Origin: Arenicola marina
Lineage: Eukaryota > Annelida > Polychaeta > Arenicolidae
Direction of reading: 5' to 3'
Length of the DNA stretch: 64,000 nucleotides
Assembly (NCBI GenBank): GCA_964019135.1
Contig: OZ025258.1
Coordinates: 6,777,961 to 6,841,960, forward strand
This document shows, one piece after another, positions 1 to 13,300 of this stretch (its first letter is position 1; each line of letters starts with the position of its first letter). The notes beneath the pieces were generated by a model, which saw only the letters and a list, made by a program, of their open reading frames with translations, did not search any database and was not told the origin of the DNA. A program made the translations under genes and the position numbers.

Positions 1-3000
1 GATGTCTGCGCTGCCAGTATCTTGTGAATGCCATGATGCCGATGTCTGCGCTGCCAGTATCTTGTGAATGCCGTGATGCCGATGTCTGCGCGGCCAGTAT
101 CTTGTGAATGCCGTGATGCCGATGTCTGCGCTGCCAGTATCTTGTGAATGCCGTGATGCCGATGTCTGCGCTGCCAGTATCTTGTGAATGCCGTGATGCC
201 GATGTCTGCGCGGCCAGTATCTTGTGAATGCCGTGATGCCGATGTCTGCGCTGCCAGTATCTTGTGAATGCCGTGATGCCGATGTCTGCGCTGCCAGTAT
301 CTTGTGAATGCCATGATGCCGATGTCTGCGCTGCCAGTATCTTGTGAATGCCATGATGCCGATGTCTGCGCTGCCAGTATCTTGTGAATGCCATGATGCC
401 GATGTCTGCGCTGCCAGTATCTTGTGAATGCCGTGATGCCGATGTCTGCGCTGCCAGTATCTTGTGAATGCCATGATGCCGATGTCTGCGCTGCCAGTAT
501 CTTGTGAATGCCGTGATGCCGATGTCTGCGCTGCCAGTATCTTGTGAATGCCGTGATGCCGATGTCTGCGCTGCCAGTATCTTGTGAATGCCGTGATGCC
601 GATGTCTGCGCTGCCAGTATCTTGTGAATGCCATGATGCCGATGTCTGCCCTGCCAGTATCTTGTGAATGCCGTGATGCCGATGTCTGCGCTGCCAGTAT
701 CTTGTGAATGCCGTGATGCCGATGTCTGCGCTGCCAGTATCTTGTGAATGCCATGATGCCGATGTCTGCCCTGCCAGTATCTTGTGAATGCCGTGATGCC
801 GATGTCTGCGCTGCCAGTATCTTGTGAATGCCGTGATGCCGATGTCTGCGCTGCCAGTATCTTGTGAATGCCATGATGCCGATGTCTGCGCTGCCAGTAT
901 CTTGTGAATGCCGTGATGCCGATGTCTGCGCTGCCAGTATCTTGTGAATGCCGTGATGCCGATGTCTGCGCTGCCAGTATCTTGTGAATGCCGTGATGCC
1001 GATGTCTGCGCTGCCAGTATCTTGTGAATGCCATGATGCCGATGTCTGCGCTGCCAGTATCTTGTGCATGCCATGATGCCGATGTCTGCGCTGCCAGTAT
1101 CTTGTGAATGCCATGATGCCGATGTCTGCGCTGCCAGTATCTTGTGAATGCCGTGATGCCGATGCCTGCGCTGCCAGTATCTTGTGAATGCCATGATGCC
1201 GATGTCTGCGCTGCCAGTATCTTGTGCATGCCATGATGCCGATGTCTGCGCTGCCAGTATCTTGTGAATGCCGTGATGCCGATGTCTGCGCTGCCAGTAT
1301 CTTGTGAATGCCGTGATGCCGATGTCTGCGCTGCCAGTATCTTGTGAATGCCATGATGCCGATGTCTGCGCTGCCAGTATCTTGTGAATGCCGTGATGCC
1401 GATGTCTGCGCTGCCAGTATCTTGTGAATGCCGTGATGCCGATGTCTGCGCTGCCAGTATCTTGTGAATGCCATGATGCCGATGTCTGCGCTGCCAGTAT
1501 CTTGTGAATGCCATGATGCCGATGTCTTCGCTGCCAGTATCTTGTGAATGCCGTGATGCCGATGTCTGCGCTGCCAGTATCTTGTGAATGCCAGGATGCC
1601 GATGTCTGCGCTGCCAGTATCTTGTGAATGCCATGATGCCGATGTCTGCGCTGCCAGTATCTTGTGAATGCCGTGATGCCGATGTCTGCGCTGCCAGTAT
1701 CTTGTGAATGCCGTGATGCCGATGTCTGCGCTGCCAGTATCTTGTGAATGCCATGATGCCGATGTCTGCGCTGCCAGTATCTTGTGAATGCCGTGATGCC
1801 GATATCTGCGCTGCCAGTATCTTGTGAATGCCATGATGCCGATGTCTGCGCTGCCAGTATCTTGTGAATGCCGTGATGCCGATGTCTGCGCTGCCAGTAT
1901 CTTGTGAATGCCGTGATGCCGATGTCTGCGCTGTCAGTATCTTGTGAATGCCATGATGCCGATGTCTGCGCTGCCAGTATCTTGTGAATGCCGTGATGCC
2001 GATGTCTGCGCTGCCAGTATCTTGTGAATGCCGTGATGCCGATGTCTGCGCTGCCAGTATCTTGTGAATGCCATGATGCCGATGTCTGCGCTGCCAGTAT
2101 CTTGTGAATGCCGTGATGCCGATGTCTGCGCTGCCAGTATCTTGTGAATGCCATGATGCCGATGTCTGCGCGGCCAGTATCTTGTGAATGCCGTGATGCC
2201 GATGTCTGCGCTGCCAGTATCTTGTGAATGCCGTGATGCCGATGTCTGCGCTGCCAGTATCTTGTGAATGCCATGATGCCGATGTCTGCGCTGCCAGTAT
2301 CTTGTGAATGCCATGATGCCGATGTCTGCGCTGCCAGTATCTTGTGAATGCCATGATGCCGATGTCTGCGCTGCCAGTATCTTGTGAATGCCGTGATGCC
2401 GATGTCTGCGCTGCCAGTATCTTGTGAATGCCATGATGCCGATGTCTGCGCTGCCAGTATCTTGTGAATGCCGTGATGCCGATGTCTGCGCTGCCAGTAT
2501 CTTGTGAATGCCATGATGCCGATGTCTGCGCTGCCAGTATCTTGTGAATGCCATGATGCCGATGTCTGCGCTGCCAGTATCTTGTGAATGCCATGATGCC
2601 GATGTCTGCGCTGCCAGTATCTTGTGAATGCCGTGATGCCGATGTCTGCGCTGCCAGTATCTTGTGAATGCCATGATGCCGATGTCTGCGCTGCCAGTAT
2701 CTTGTGAATGCCATGATGCCGATGTCTGCGCTGCCAGTATCTTGTGAATGCCGTGATGCCGATGTCTGCGCTGCCAGTATCTTGTGAATGCCATGATGCC
2801 GATGTCTGCGCTGCCAGTATCTTGTGAATGCCATGATGCCGATGTCTGCGCTGCCAGTATCTTGTGAATGCCGTGATGCCGATGTCTGCGCTGCCAGTAT
2901 CTTGTGAATGCCATGATGCCGATGTCTGCGCTGCCAGTATCTTGTGAATGCCATGATGCCGATGTCTGCGCTGCCAGTATCTTGTGAATGCCGTGATGCC

Positions 3001-4320
3001 GATGTCTGCGCTGCCAGTATCTTGTGAATGCCATGATGCCGATGTCTGCGCTGCCAGTATCTTGTGAATGCCGTGATGCCGATGTCTGCGCTGCCAGTAT
3101 CTTGTGAATGCCATGATGCCGATGTCTGCGCTGCCAGTATCTTGTGAATGGCATGATGCCGATGTCTGCGCTGCCAGTATCTTGTGAATGCCGTGATGCC
3201 GATGTCTGCGCTGCCAGTATCTTGTGAATGCCATGATGCCGATGTCTGCGCTGCCAGTATCTTGTGAATGCCGTGATGCCGATGTCTGCGCTGCCAGTAT
3301 CTTGTGAATGCCGTGATGCCGATGTCTGCGCTGCCAGTATCTTGTGAATGCCGTGATGCCGATGTCTGCGCTGCCAGTATCTTGTGAATGCCATGATGCC
3401 GATGTCTGCGCTGCCAGTATCTTGTGAATGCCGTGATGCCGATGTCTGCGCTGCCAGTATCTTGTGAATGGCATGATGCCGATGTCTGCGCTGCCAGTAT
3501 CTTGTGAATGCCATGATGCCGATGTCTGCGCTGCCAGTATCTTGTGAATGCCGTGATGCCGATGTCTGCGCTGCCAGTATCTTGTGAATGCCGTGATGCC
3601 GATGTCTGCGCTGCCAGTATCTTGTGAATGCCGTGATGCCGATGTCTGCGCTGCCAGTATCTTGTGAATGCCATGATGCCGATGTCTGCGCTGTCAGTAT
3701 CTTGTGAATGCCGTGATGCCGATGTCTGCGCTGCCAGTATCTTGTGAATGCCGTGATGCCGATGTCTGCGCTGCCAGTATCTTGTGAATGCCGTGATGCC
3801 GATGTCTGCGCTGCCAGTATCTTGTGAATGCCATGATGCCGATGTCTGCGCTGTCAGTATCTTGTGAATGCCATGATGCCGATGTCTGCGCTGTCAGTAT
3901 CTTGTGAATGCCGTGATGCCGATGTCTGCGCTGCCAGTATCTTGTGAATGCCATGATGCCGATGTCTGCGCTGCCAGTATCTTGTGAATGCCGTGATGCC
4001 GATGTCTGCGCTGCCAGTATCTTGTGAATGCCGTGATGCCGATGTCTGCGCTGCCAGTATCTTGTGAATGCCGTGATGCCGATGTCTGCGCTGCCAGTAT
4101 CTTGTGAATGCCGTGATGCCGATGTCTGCGCTGCCAGTATCTTGTGAATGCCATGATGCCGATGTCTGCGCTGTCAGTATCTTGTGAATGCCGTGATGCC
4201 GATGTCTGCGCTGCCAGTATCTTGTGAATGCCGTGATGCCGATGTCTGCGCTGCCAGTATCTTGTGAATGCCGTGATGCCGATGTCTGCGCTGCCAGTAT
4301 CTTGTGAATGCCGTGATGCC
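1..4320. repeat. 40-bp minisatellite, 108 units, in a CDC45 intron
   Basis: The 40-bp unit starts GATGTCTGCG and ends with GATGCC. It repeats exactly 108 times from base 1 to 4320 with no insertion or deletion, so units stay in register throughout. The array runs off the left edge of the window. The main variation is G or A at unit position 33 (CCGTGATGCC or CCATGATGCC), with rarer variants such as CGGCC, CTGCC and CTGTC. The right end is 31 bp before the acceptor of the CDC45 exon at 4352, so the array is intronic. Because 40 is 3n+1, every minus-strand frame reads the same stop-free 40-residue cycle. The long open frames here are therefore a property of the repeat and not genes. Confidence 0.97.
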
Positions 4321-4351
4321 GATTTCTACCATGTTTATAACTATATCGTAG

Positions 4352-7300
4352 GATGCCGCTCGTTCAATGCCAGCAGAAGTTCGTCTCCATGGATGTGTCA
4401 TGCAAAGAAAACGTCAAAGACTTGCTCGGAAAATATACCGAAAAATACAGGTGAGGAGTATTTATACATGTCCATGTATTATCAAGTGAAGTAGTATGTG
4501 TTACTTGCGGTTTAGGGCAATCCTGGCAATATTCGCGGTCCTTCTAACGCTTGTCTAAGTTTAACGGGAAGTGATTGCCCGATTAACTTTCGAAACCACT
4601 GTAGTGGTTATGTTGGTCCGCTTTGTAGATGGCACTCTGTGTCAGGGCAACCATCTTAACGCATGTCGAGGGCCCGCGCCTCACTGTAGGAACCTTGTAC
4701 ATACTGAAGCCCAATGGAGACCGCGTTGCCCCTGCAGGCCTACCGTCGACCATTCCCGCTGTGTCATTGGGGCCAACAACTTGGGAAGTTCATGTACCCT
4801 AATTGTTATGAACGCAATAAAAGTTTCGTTCAATACCATAACATAGCTCATACCTTTATGTTGGCCATGTGTGGGGCTCCATAGCGTGAGTGAACGTAAT
4901 ATCTGTATGGTGGCCATGTGTGGGGCTCCATAGCGTGAGTGAACGTAATATCTGTATGGTGGCCATGTGTGGGGCTCCATAGCCTGAGTGAACGTAATAT
5001 CTGTGTGGTGGCCATGTGTGGTGTTCCATAGCCTGAGTGAACGTAATATCTGTGTGGTGGCCATGTGTGGGGCTCCATAGCCTGAGTGAACGTAATATCT
5101 GTGTGGTGGCCATGTGTGGTGTTCCATAGCGTGAGTGAACGTAATATCTGTGTGGTGGCCATGTGTGGGGCTCCATAGCCTGAGTGAACGTAATATCTGT
5201 GTGGTGGCCATGTGTGGGGCTCCATAGCCTGAGTGAACGTAATATCTGTATGGTGGCCATGTGTGGTGTTCCATAGCGTGAGTGAACGTAATATCTGTGT
5301 GGTGGCCATGTGTGGGGCTCCATAGCGTGAGTGAACGTAATATCTGTATGGTGGCAATGTGTGGGGCTCCATAGCCTGAGTGAACGTAATATCTGTATGG
5401 TGGCAATGTGTGGGGCTCCATAGCCTGAGTGAACGTAATATCTGTATGGTGGCCATGTGTGGGGCTCCATAGCGTGAGTGAACGTAATATCTGTGTGGTG
5501 GCAATGTGTGGTGTTCCATAGCCTGAGTGAACGTAATATCTGTATGGTGGCCATGTGTGGGGCTCCATAGCGTGAGTGAACGTAATATCTGTGTGGTGGC
5601 CATGTGTGGTGTTCCATAGCGTGAGTGAACGTAATATCTGTGTGTTGGCCATGTGTGGTGTTCCATAGCCTGAGTGAACGTAATATCTGTGTGGTGGCCA
5701 TGTGTGGGGCTCCATAGCCTGAGTGAACGTAATATCTGTGTGGTGGCAATGTGTGGGGCTCAATAGCGTGAGTGAACGTAATATCTGTATGGTGGCAATG
5801 TGTGGTGTTCCATAGCGTGAGTGAACGTAATATCTGTATGGTGGCAATGTGTGGTGTTCCATAGCGTGAGTGAACGTAATATCTGTATGGTGGCAATGTG
5901 TGGTGTTCCATAGCCTGAGTGAACGTAATATCTGTATGGTGGCAATGCGTGGGGTTCCATAGCCTGAGTGAACGTAATATCTGTATGGTGGCAATGTGTG
6001 GGGTTCCATAGCCTGAGTGAACGTAATATCTGTATGGTGGCAATGTGTGGTGTTCCATAGCCTGAGTGAACGTAATATCTGTATGGTGGCAATATGTGGT
6101 GTTCCATAGCCTGAGTGAACGTAATATCTGTATGGTGGCAATGTGTGGGGTTCCATAGCCTGAGTGAACGTAATATCTGTATGGTGGCAATGTGTGGTGT
6201 TCCACATTGTGAGTGAACGTAATATCTGTATGGTGGCAATGTGTGGGGCTCCATAGCGTGAGTGAACGTAATATCTGTATGGTGGCAATGTGTGGGGTTC
6301 CATAGCCTGAGTGAACGTAATATCTGTATGGTGGCAATGTGTGGGGCTCCATAGCGTAAGTGAACGTAATATCTGTATGGTGGCAATGTGTGGGGCTCCA
6401 TAGCGTAAGTGAACGTAATATCTGTGTGGTGGCAATGTGTGGGGTTCCATAGCGTGAGTGAACGTAATATCTGTATGGTGGCAATGTGTGGGGTTCCATA
6501 GCGTGAGTGAACGTAATATCTGTATGGTGGCAATGTGTGGGGCTCCATAGCGTGAGTGAACGTAATATCTGTATGGTGGCAATGTGTGGGGCTCCATAGC
6601 GTAAGTGAACGTAATATCTGTGTGGTGGCAATGTGTGGGGCTCCATAGCGTAAGTGAACGTAATATCTGTATGGTGGCAATGTGTGGTTTTCCATAGCCT
6701 GAGTGAACGTAATATCTGTATGGTGGCAATGTGTGGGGCTCCATAGCGTAAGTGAACGTAATATCTGTATGGTGGCCATGTGTGGTGTTCCATAGCCTGA
6801 GTGAACGTAATATCTGTATGGTGGCAATGTGTGGTGTTCCATAGCGTGAGTGAACGTAATATCTGTATGGTGGCCATGTGTGGTTTTCCATAGCCTGAGT
6901 GAACGTAATATCTGTATGGTGGCAATGCGTGGTGTTCCATAGCGTGAGTGAACGTAATATCTGTATGGTGGCAATGTGTGGTGTTCCATAGCGTGAGTGA
7001 ACGTAATATCTGTGTGGTGGCAATGTGTGGTGTTCCATAGCGTGAGTGAACGTAATATCTGTATGGTGGCAATGTGTGGTGTTCCATAGCCTGAGTGAAC
7101 GTAACATCTGTATGGTGGCAATGTGTGGTGTTCCATAGCGTGAGTGAACGTAATATCTGTATGGTGGCAATGTGTGGTGTTCCATAGCGTGAGTGAACGT
7201 AATATCTGTGTGGTGGCAATGTGTGGTATTGCATAGCCTGAGTGAACGTAATATCTGTATGGTGGCAATGTGTGGTGTTCCATAGCCTGAGTGAACGTAA

Positions 7301-10300
7301 TATCTGTATGGTGGCCCTGTGTGGGGCTCCATAGCCTGAGTGAACGTAATATCTGTATGGTGGCAATGTGTGGGGCTCCATAGCGTGAGTGAACGTAATA
7401 TCTGTATGGTGGCAATGTGTGGTGTTCCATAGCGTGAGTGAACGTAATATCTGTGTGGTGGCAATGTGTGGGGCTCCATAGCGTGAGTGAACGTAATATC
7501 TGTATGGTGGCAATGTGTGGTGTTCCATAGCGTGAGTGAACGTAATATCTGTATGGTGGCAATGTGTGGGGTTCCATAGCGTGAGTGAACGTAATATCTG
7601 TATGGTGGCAATTTGTGGGGCTCCATAGCGTGAGTGAACGTAATATCTGTATGGTGGCAATGTGTGGGGTTCCATAGCGTGAGTGGACGTAATATCTGTA
7701 TGGTGGCAATGTGTGGTGTTCCATAGCCTGAGTGAACGTAATATCTGTATGGTGGCAATATGTGGGGTTCCATAGCCTGAGTGAACGTAATATCTGTATG
7801 GTGGCAATGTGTGGTGTTCCATAGCCTGAGTGAACGTAATATCTGTATGGTGGCAATGTGTGGGGCTCCATAGCGTGAGTGAACGTAATATCTGTATGGT
7901 GGCAATATGTGGTGTTCCATAGCCTGAGTGAACGTAATATCTGTGTGGTGGCAATGTGTGGTGTTCCATAGCCTGAGTGAACGTAATATCTGTATGGTGG
8001 CAATGTGTGGGGCTCCATAGCGTAAGTGAACGTAATATCTGTATGGTGGCAATGTGTGGTGTTCCATAGCGTGAGTGAACGTAATATCTGTATGGTGGCA
8101 ATGTGTGGGGCTCCATAGCGTGAGTGAACGTAATATCTGTATGGTGGCAATGTGTGGTGTTCCATAGCGTGAGTGAACGTAATATCTGTATGGTGGCAAT
8201 GTGTGGTGTTCCATAGCGTGAGTGAACGTAATATCTGTATGGTGGCAATTTGTGGGGCTCCATAGCGTGAGTGAACGTAATATCTGTATGGTGGCAATGT
8301 GTGGTGTTCCATAGCCTGAGTGAACGTAATATCTATATGGTGGCAATATGTGGTGTTCCATAGCCTGAGTGAACGTAATATCTGTATGGTGGCAATGTGT
8401 GGGGTTCCATAGCCTGAGTGAACGTAATATCTGTATGGTGGCAATGTGTGGTGTTCCATAGCCTGAGTGAACGTAATATCTGTATGGTGGCAATGTGTGG
8501 GGCTCCATAGCGTAAGTGAACGTAATATCTGTATGGTGGCAATGTGTGGGGCTCCATAGCGTAAGTGAACGTAATATCTGTGTGGTGGCAATGTGTGGGG
8601 CTCCATAGCGTGAGTGAACGTAATATCTGTATGGTGGCAATGTGTGGGGTTCCATAGCGTGAGTGAACGTAATATCTGTGTGGTGGCAATGTGTGGGGCT
8701 CCATAGCGTGAGTGAACGTAATATCTGTATGGTGGCAATGTGTGGGGCTCCATAGCGTAAGTGAACGTAATATCTGTGTGGTGGCAATGTGTGGGGCTCC
8801 ATAGCGTGAGTGAACGTAATATCTGTATGGTGGCAATGTGTGGGGTTCCATAGCGTGAGTGAACGTAATATCTGTATGGTGGCAATGTGTGGGGTTCCAT
8901 AGCGTGAGTGAACGTAATATCTGTGTGGTGGCAATGTGTGGGGCTCCATAGCGTGAGTGAACGTAATATCTGTATGGTGGCAATGTGTGGGGCTCCATAG
9001 CGTAAGTGAACGTAATATCTGTGTGGTGACAATGTGTGGGGCTCCATAGCGTGAGTGAACGTAATATCTGTATGGTGGCAATGTGTGGGGCTCCATAGCG
9101 TAAGTGAACGTAATATCTGTATGGTGGCAATGTGTGGGGCACCATAGCGTGAGTGAACGTAATATCTGTGTGGTGGCAATGTGTGGGGCTCCATAGCGTG
9201 AGTGAACGTAATATCTGTATGGTGGCAATGTGTGGGGCTCCATAGCGTAAGTGAACGTAATATCTGTGTGGTGGCAATGTGTGGGGCTCCATAGCGTGAG
9301 TGAACGTAATATCTGTATGGTGGCAATGTGTGGGGCTCCATAGCGTGAGTGAACGTAATATCTGTATGTTGGCCATGTGTGGTGTTCCATAGCGTAAGTG
9401 AACGTAATATCTGTATGGTGGCAATGTGTGGGGCTCCATAGCGTGAGTGAACGCAATATCTGTATGGTGGCAATGTGTGGTGTTCCATAGCGTGAGTGAA
9501 CGTAATATCTGTATGGTGGCAATGTGTGGGGCTCCATAGCGTGAGTGAACGTAATATCTGTATGGTGGCAATGTGTGGGGTTCCATAGCGTGAGTGAACG
9601 TAATATCTGTGTGGTGGCAATGTGTGGGGCTCCATAGCGTGAGTGAACGTAATATCTGTATGGTGGCAGTGTGTGGGGTTCCATAGCGTGAGTGAACGTA
9701 ATATCTGTGTGGTGGCAATGTGTGGTATTGCATAGCCTGAGTGAACGTAATATCTGTATGGTGGCAATGTGTGGGGCTCCATAGCGTGAGTGAACGTAAA
9801 ATCTGTGTGGTGGCCATGTGTGGTGTTCCATAGCGTGAGTGAACGTAATATCTGTATGGTGGCAATGTGTGGGGCTCCATAGCGTGAGTGAACGTAATAT
9901 CTGTATGGTGGCAATGTGTGGGGTTCCATAGCCTGAGTGAACGTAATATCTGTATGGTGGCAATGTGTGTGGTTCCATAGCCTGAGTGAACGTAATATCT
10001 GTATGGTGGCAATGTGTGGGGTTCCATAGCGTGAGTGAACGTAATATCTGTATGGTGGCAATGTGTGGGGTTCCATAGTGTGAGTGAACGTAATATCTGT
10101 ATGGTGGCAATGTGTGGGGTTCCATAGCGTGAGTGAACGTAATATCTGTGTGGTGGCAATGTGTGGGGTTCCATAGTGTGAGTGAACGTAATATCTGTAT
10201 GGTGGCAATGTGTGGTGTTCCATAGCGTGAGTGAACGTAATATCTGTGTGGTGGCAATGTGTGGGGCTCCATAGCGTGAGTGAACGTAATATCTGTGTGG

Positions 10301-13300
10301 TGGCAATGTGTGGGGCTCCATAGCGTAAGTGAACGTAATATCTGTGTGGTGGCAATGTGTGGGGTTCCATAGCGTGAGTGAACGTAATATCTGTATGGTG
10401 GCAATGCACGTCAATATAACATCGGGAGAAGACCCTGATACCTTTACAGCACTTGACAAGTAGTAGAAATCAATAACATGAGGGGAACACCTTGAGATCT
10501 GTTCTATGTTTGTGTTGCAGTATCAGTGACCAGGAGTTGTTCCTACCGTCGTTCCAAGCTCAGTACGGATATAGACACAAGTACTCTGCGATTGACGTGG
10601 TTAGCGCGTGCGATGCACAACTAGAATCCACTGTAAGTTTACCTTCTATCAAAACAATCTTCCCTGCTTATTTAAGTCGAATTAGACACAATAATCCCAA
10701 GATGGTCCCTTTAATGAACAAATTGAAAGAGTTTTCTTGTCTTCAGCTATTTATTGCTGGTCATGTGGGAGGCGGTACAAAGTTCCACTTGATCAAATCA
10801 AATGATTGTGCAACTCAGTTGTGTTCCATATCAGTAGTATTCATCGAAATATAAAAATTGCAACGTTTCTTGGTAGGCGTCTAATTCTCCTAAAAGCACT
10901 TCACATCAGAATAAGTTTCTTTTTATAAGCAGCATAAGAACCAAACTGCTATTTAAGTTCTTTTATGGCTATGTAATATTTGATTAATTACCGTGTATAA
11001 CAGAGATTGATTTGGGGTTTCAGGACAAAGACACTTCTCCGTCTGACAACTTCCTGGCGGCCGCAGATCTCCTGAGAAGGTCAGTGCACGGTGTCAGAAG
11101 CATTGGGGTCAGAAACATAGTGACGACAGCAGATCAATAACTGTTGTTAACCACCTGTTGATACTGGATCTCAACCCGCATATGCGATATTAAAACGATT
11201 TTGTGAGGTAGTTATTAAGAGTGTTGTAGCCGCTAATCGTGTTGACGTGGTCAAGCGTCACAGTGTATGGTCGTTTACAGAGGAAGAGGAAAGGAGGCTC
11301 AGTCAGCAGTCGGGATAAGCTGTATATCAGCAGGTCGTGGGTACGAACCCTGGCACCTGCATCTGGGTTTCACCCAACACCATGTCATTGTTCCTAGAGG
11401 TTTCTTGGCCCAATTTAGCTTTCATATCCACGGAATCGACCTAAAAGACCAACATTTCGTTTCATGTACAGAGGGTTAATCTGTGAAGTAGCACACTAAA
11501 TTTCCTGCTTGGAAGTTGAATAAGGTGAACAAAATATGCGGGGACAATCAGGGAATTCGCCAACAAGCTAAGAAAGAGCTATGAAAAGTGGTGCAATCAA
11601 GGAAGTTTATTTTACCTAGCCTGTATATTTATGCTTATAATGCTGTGCAGTATACGACTTGTGTTTCGCGACGCCGTAGAGATTACAACATTAAGATTAA
11701 GTGTTAACGTGAATGGTGGATTGACGTGTTGATTGATGCACCCCGCGGCAGGGGGAACTCTGACCTGATGGAGCGGTGTCTAGAGATGGCGAAGACACAG
11801 CTGAAGGCGCAGGTGACTCAGGTTAACACCTTCCTCGACATGAACCAGGTCATCTCGGCCGGACCCTTCCTCTATGCCTTCATACAAGAGGTATGCCTCA
11901 TAACCAACGCAACCAACGACGCCATTCGGCGCGATGTGTCCTTACATGTCCCTAAAATGTAGTCGACGTATGCAAACATTGTGTTTCATCCAACCTTATT
12001 TCGTTGTTCCGGGAGGTTTCATGCCCAATTTTCCCCTTCATGTGCAATTAAATGCTTTACTACACCCAGCATTTGTGTTTCTCGCAGGGGACACCTGACG
12101 GCCGGCTGTTTGCTCACCCACAGTGCCTGTCCCGGCTGGCCAGGTTCACACTGGAGGCCTACTGTGCCACGGTAAGTCACACAGGGCTTCAAAGGCATCA
12201 CACCTGACTGTCTCTGACCGCTCATTCTCGGCGTTATTTATGAACAAGTTTACTGTTAGAGTTCCTCGATATACGTTATTGTTAAGCTGTGGATAAAATT
12301 TAAAAACAATCGTTTCTTTGTGGAATTGATATGTAAACTAACCACTTCGTGCAAGTGTTATTTAATTGATATTGCTTTGTTAACTGTAGACGAAGAGTAA
12401 GCGAGCGAAGAGCCTTCCCTTTGTACTTGGAGCGCACCACGAGTCCGAAATCGGCACAATGCTGGTCGTTGGACTGCCGCCCCTACTGGACAAGTCACTC
12501 AAAAAGTAAGTTCCCTACCACCATTGCTGATACAGGGAATGAGTTCCCTACCACCATTGCTGATACAGGGAATGAGTTCCCTGCCACCATTGCTGATACA
12601 GGGAATGAGTTCCCTGCCACCATTGCTGATACAGGGAATGAGTTCCCTGCCACCATTGCTGATACAGGGAATGAGTTCCCTACTACCATTGCTGATACAG
12701 GGAATGAGTTCCCTGCCACCATTGCTGATACAGGGAATGAGTTCCCTGCCACCATTGCTGATACAGGGAATGAGTTCCCTGCCACCATTGCTGATACAGG
12801 GAATGAGTTCCCTGCCACCATTGCTGATACAGGGAATGAGTTCCCTGCCACCATTGCTGATACAGGGAATGAGTTCCCTGCCACCATTGCTGATACAGGG
12901 AATGAGTTCCCTGCCACCATTGCTGATACAGGGAATGAGTTCCCTACCACCATTGCTGATACAGGGAATGAGTTCCCTGCCACCATTGCTGATACAGGGA
13001 ATGAGTTCCCTACCACCATTGCTGATACAGGGAATGAGTTCCCTACCACCATTGCTGATACAGGGAATGAGTTCCCTACCACCATTGCTGATACAGGGAA
13101 TGAGTTCCCTGCCACCATTGCTGATACAGGGAATGAGTTCCCTGCCACCATTGCTGATACAGGGAATGAGTTCCCTGCCACCATTGCTGATACAGGGAAT
13201 GAGTTCCCTGCCACCATTGCTGATACAGGGAATGAGTTCCCTGCCACCATTGCTGATACAGGGAATGAGTTCCCTGCCACCATTGCTGATACAGGGAATG

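Noticed and set aside
1934..4401. Long minus-strand open frames with a 40-residue repeat
   Set aside because: They exist because the 40-bp unit is 3n+1 and stop-free on that strand. The array is intronic to CDC45 on the other strand.
4629..4802. Possible terminal exon followed by AATAAA (4816)
   Set aside because: It lies inside the CDC45 intron between phase-matched exons, and the encoded sequence matches no family I know.
4681..10459. Open frames of up to 1907 codons with a 49-residue repeat
   Set aside because: All three minus frames read the same repeat cycle. There is no start context, domain or splice evidence, and the DNA lies in a CDC45 intron.
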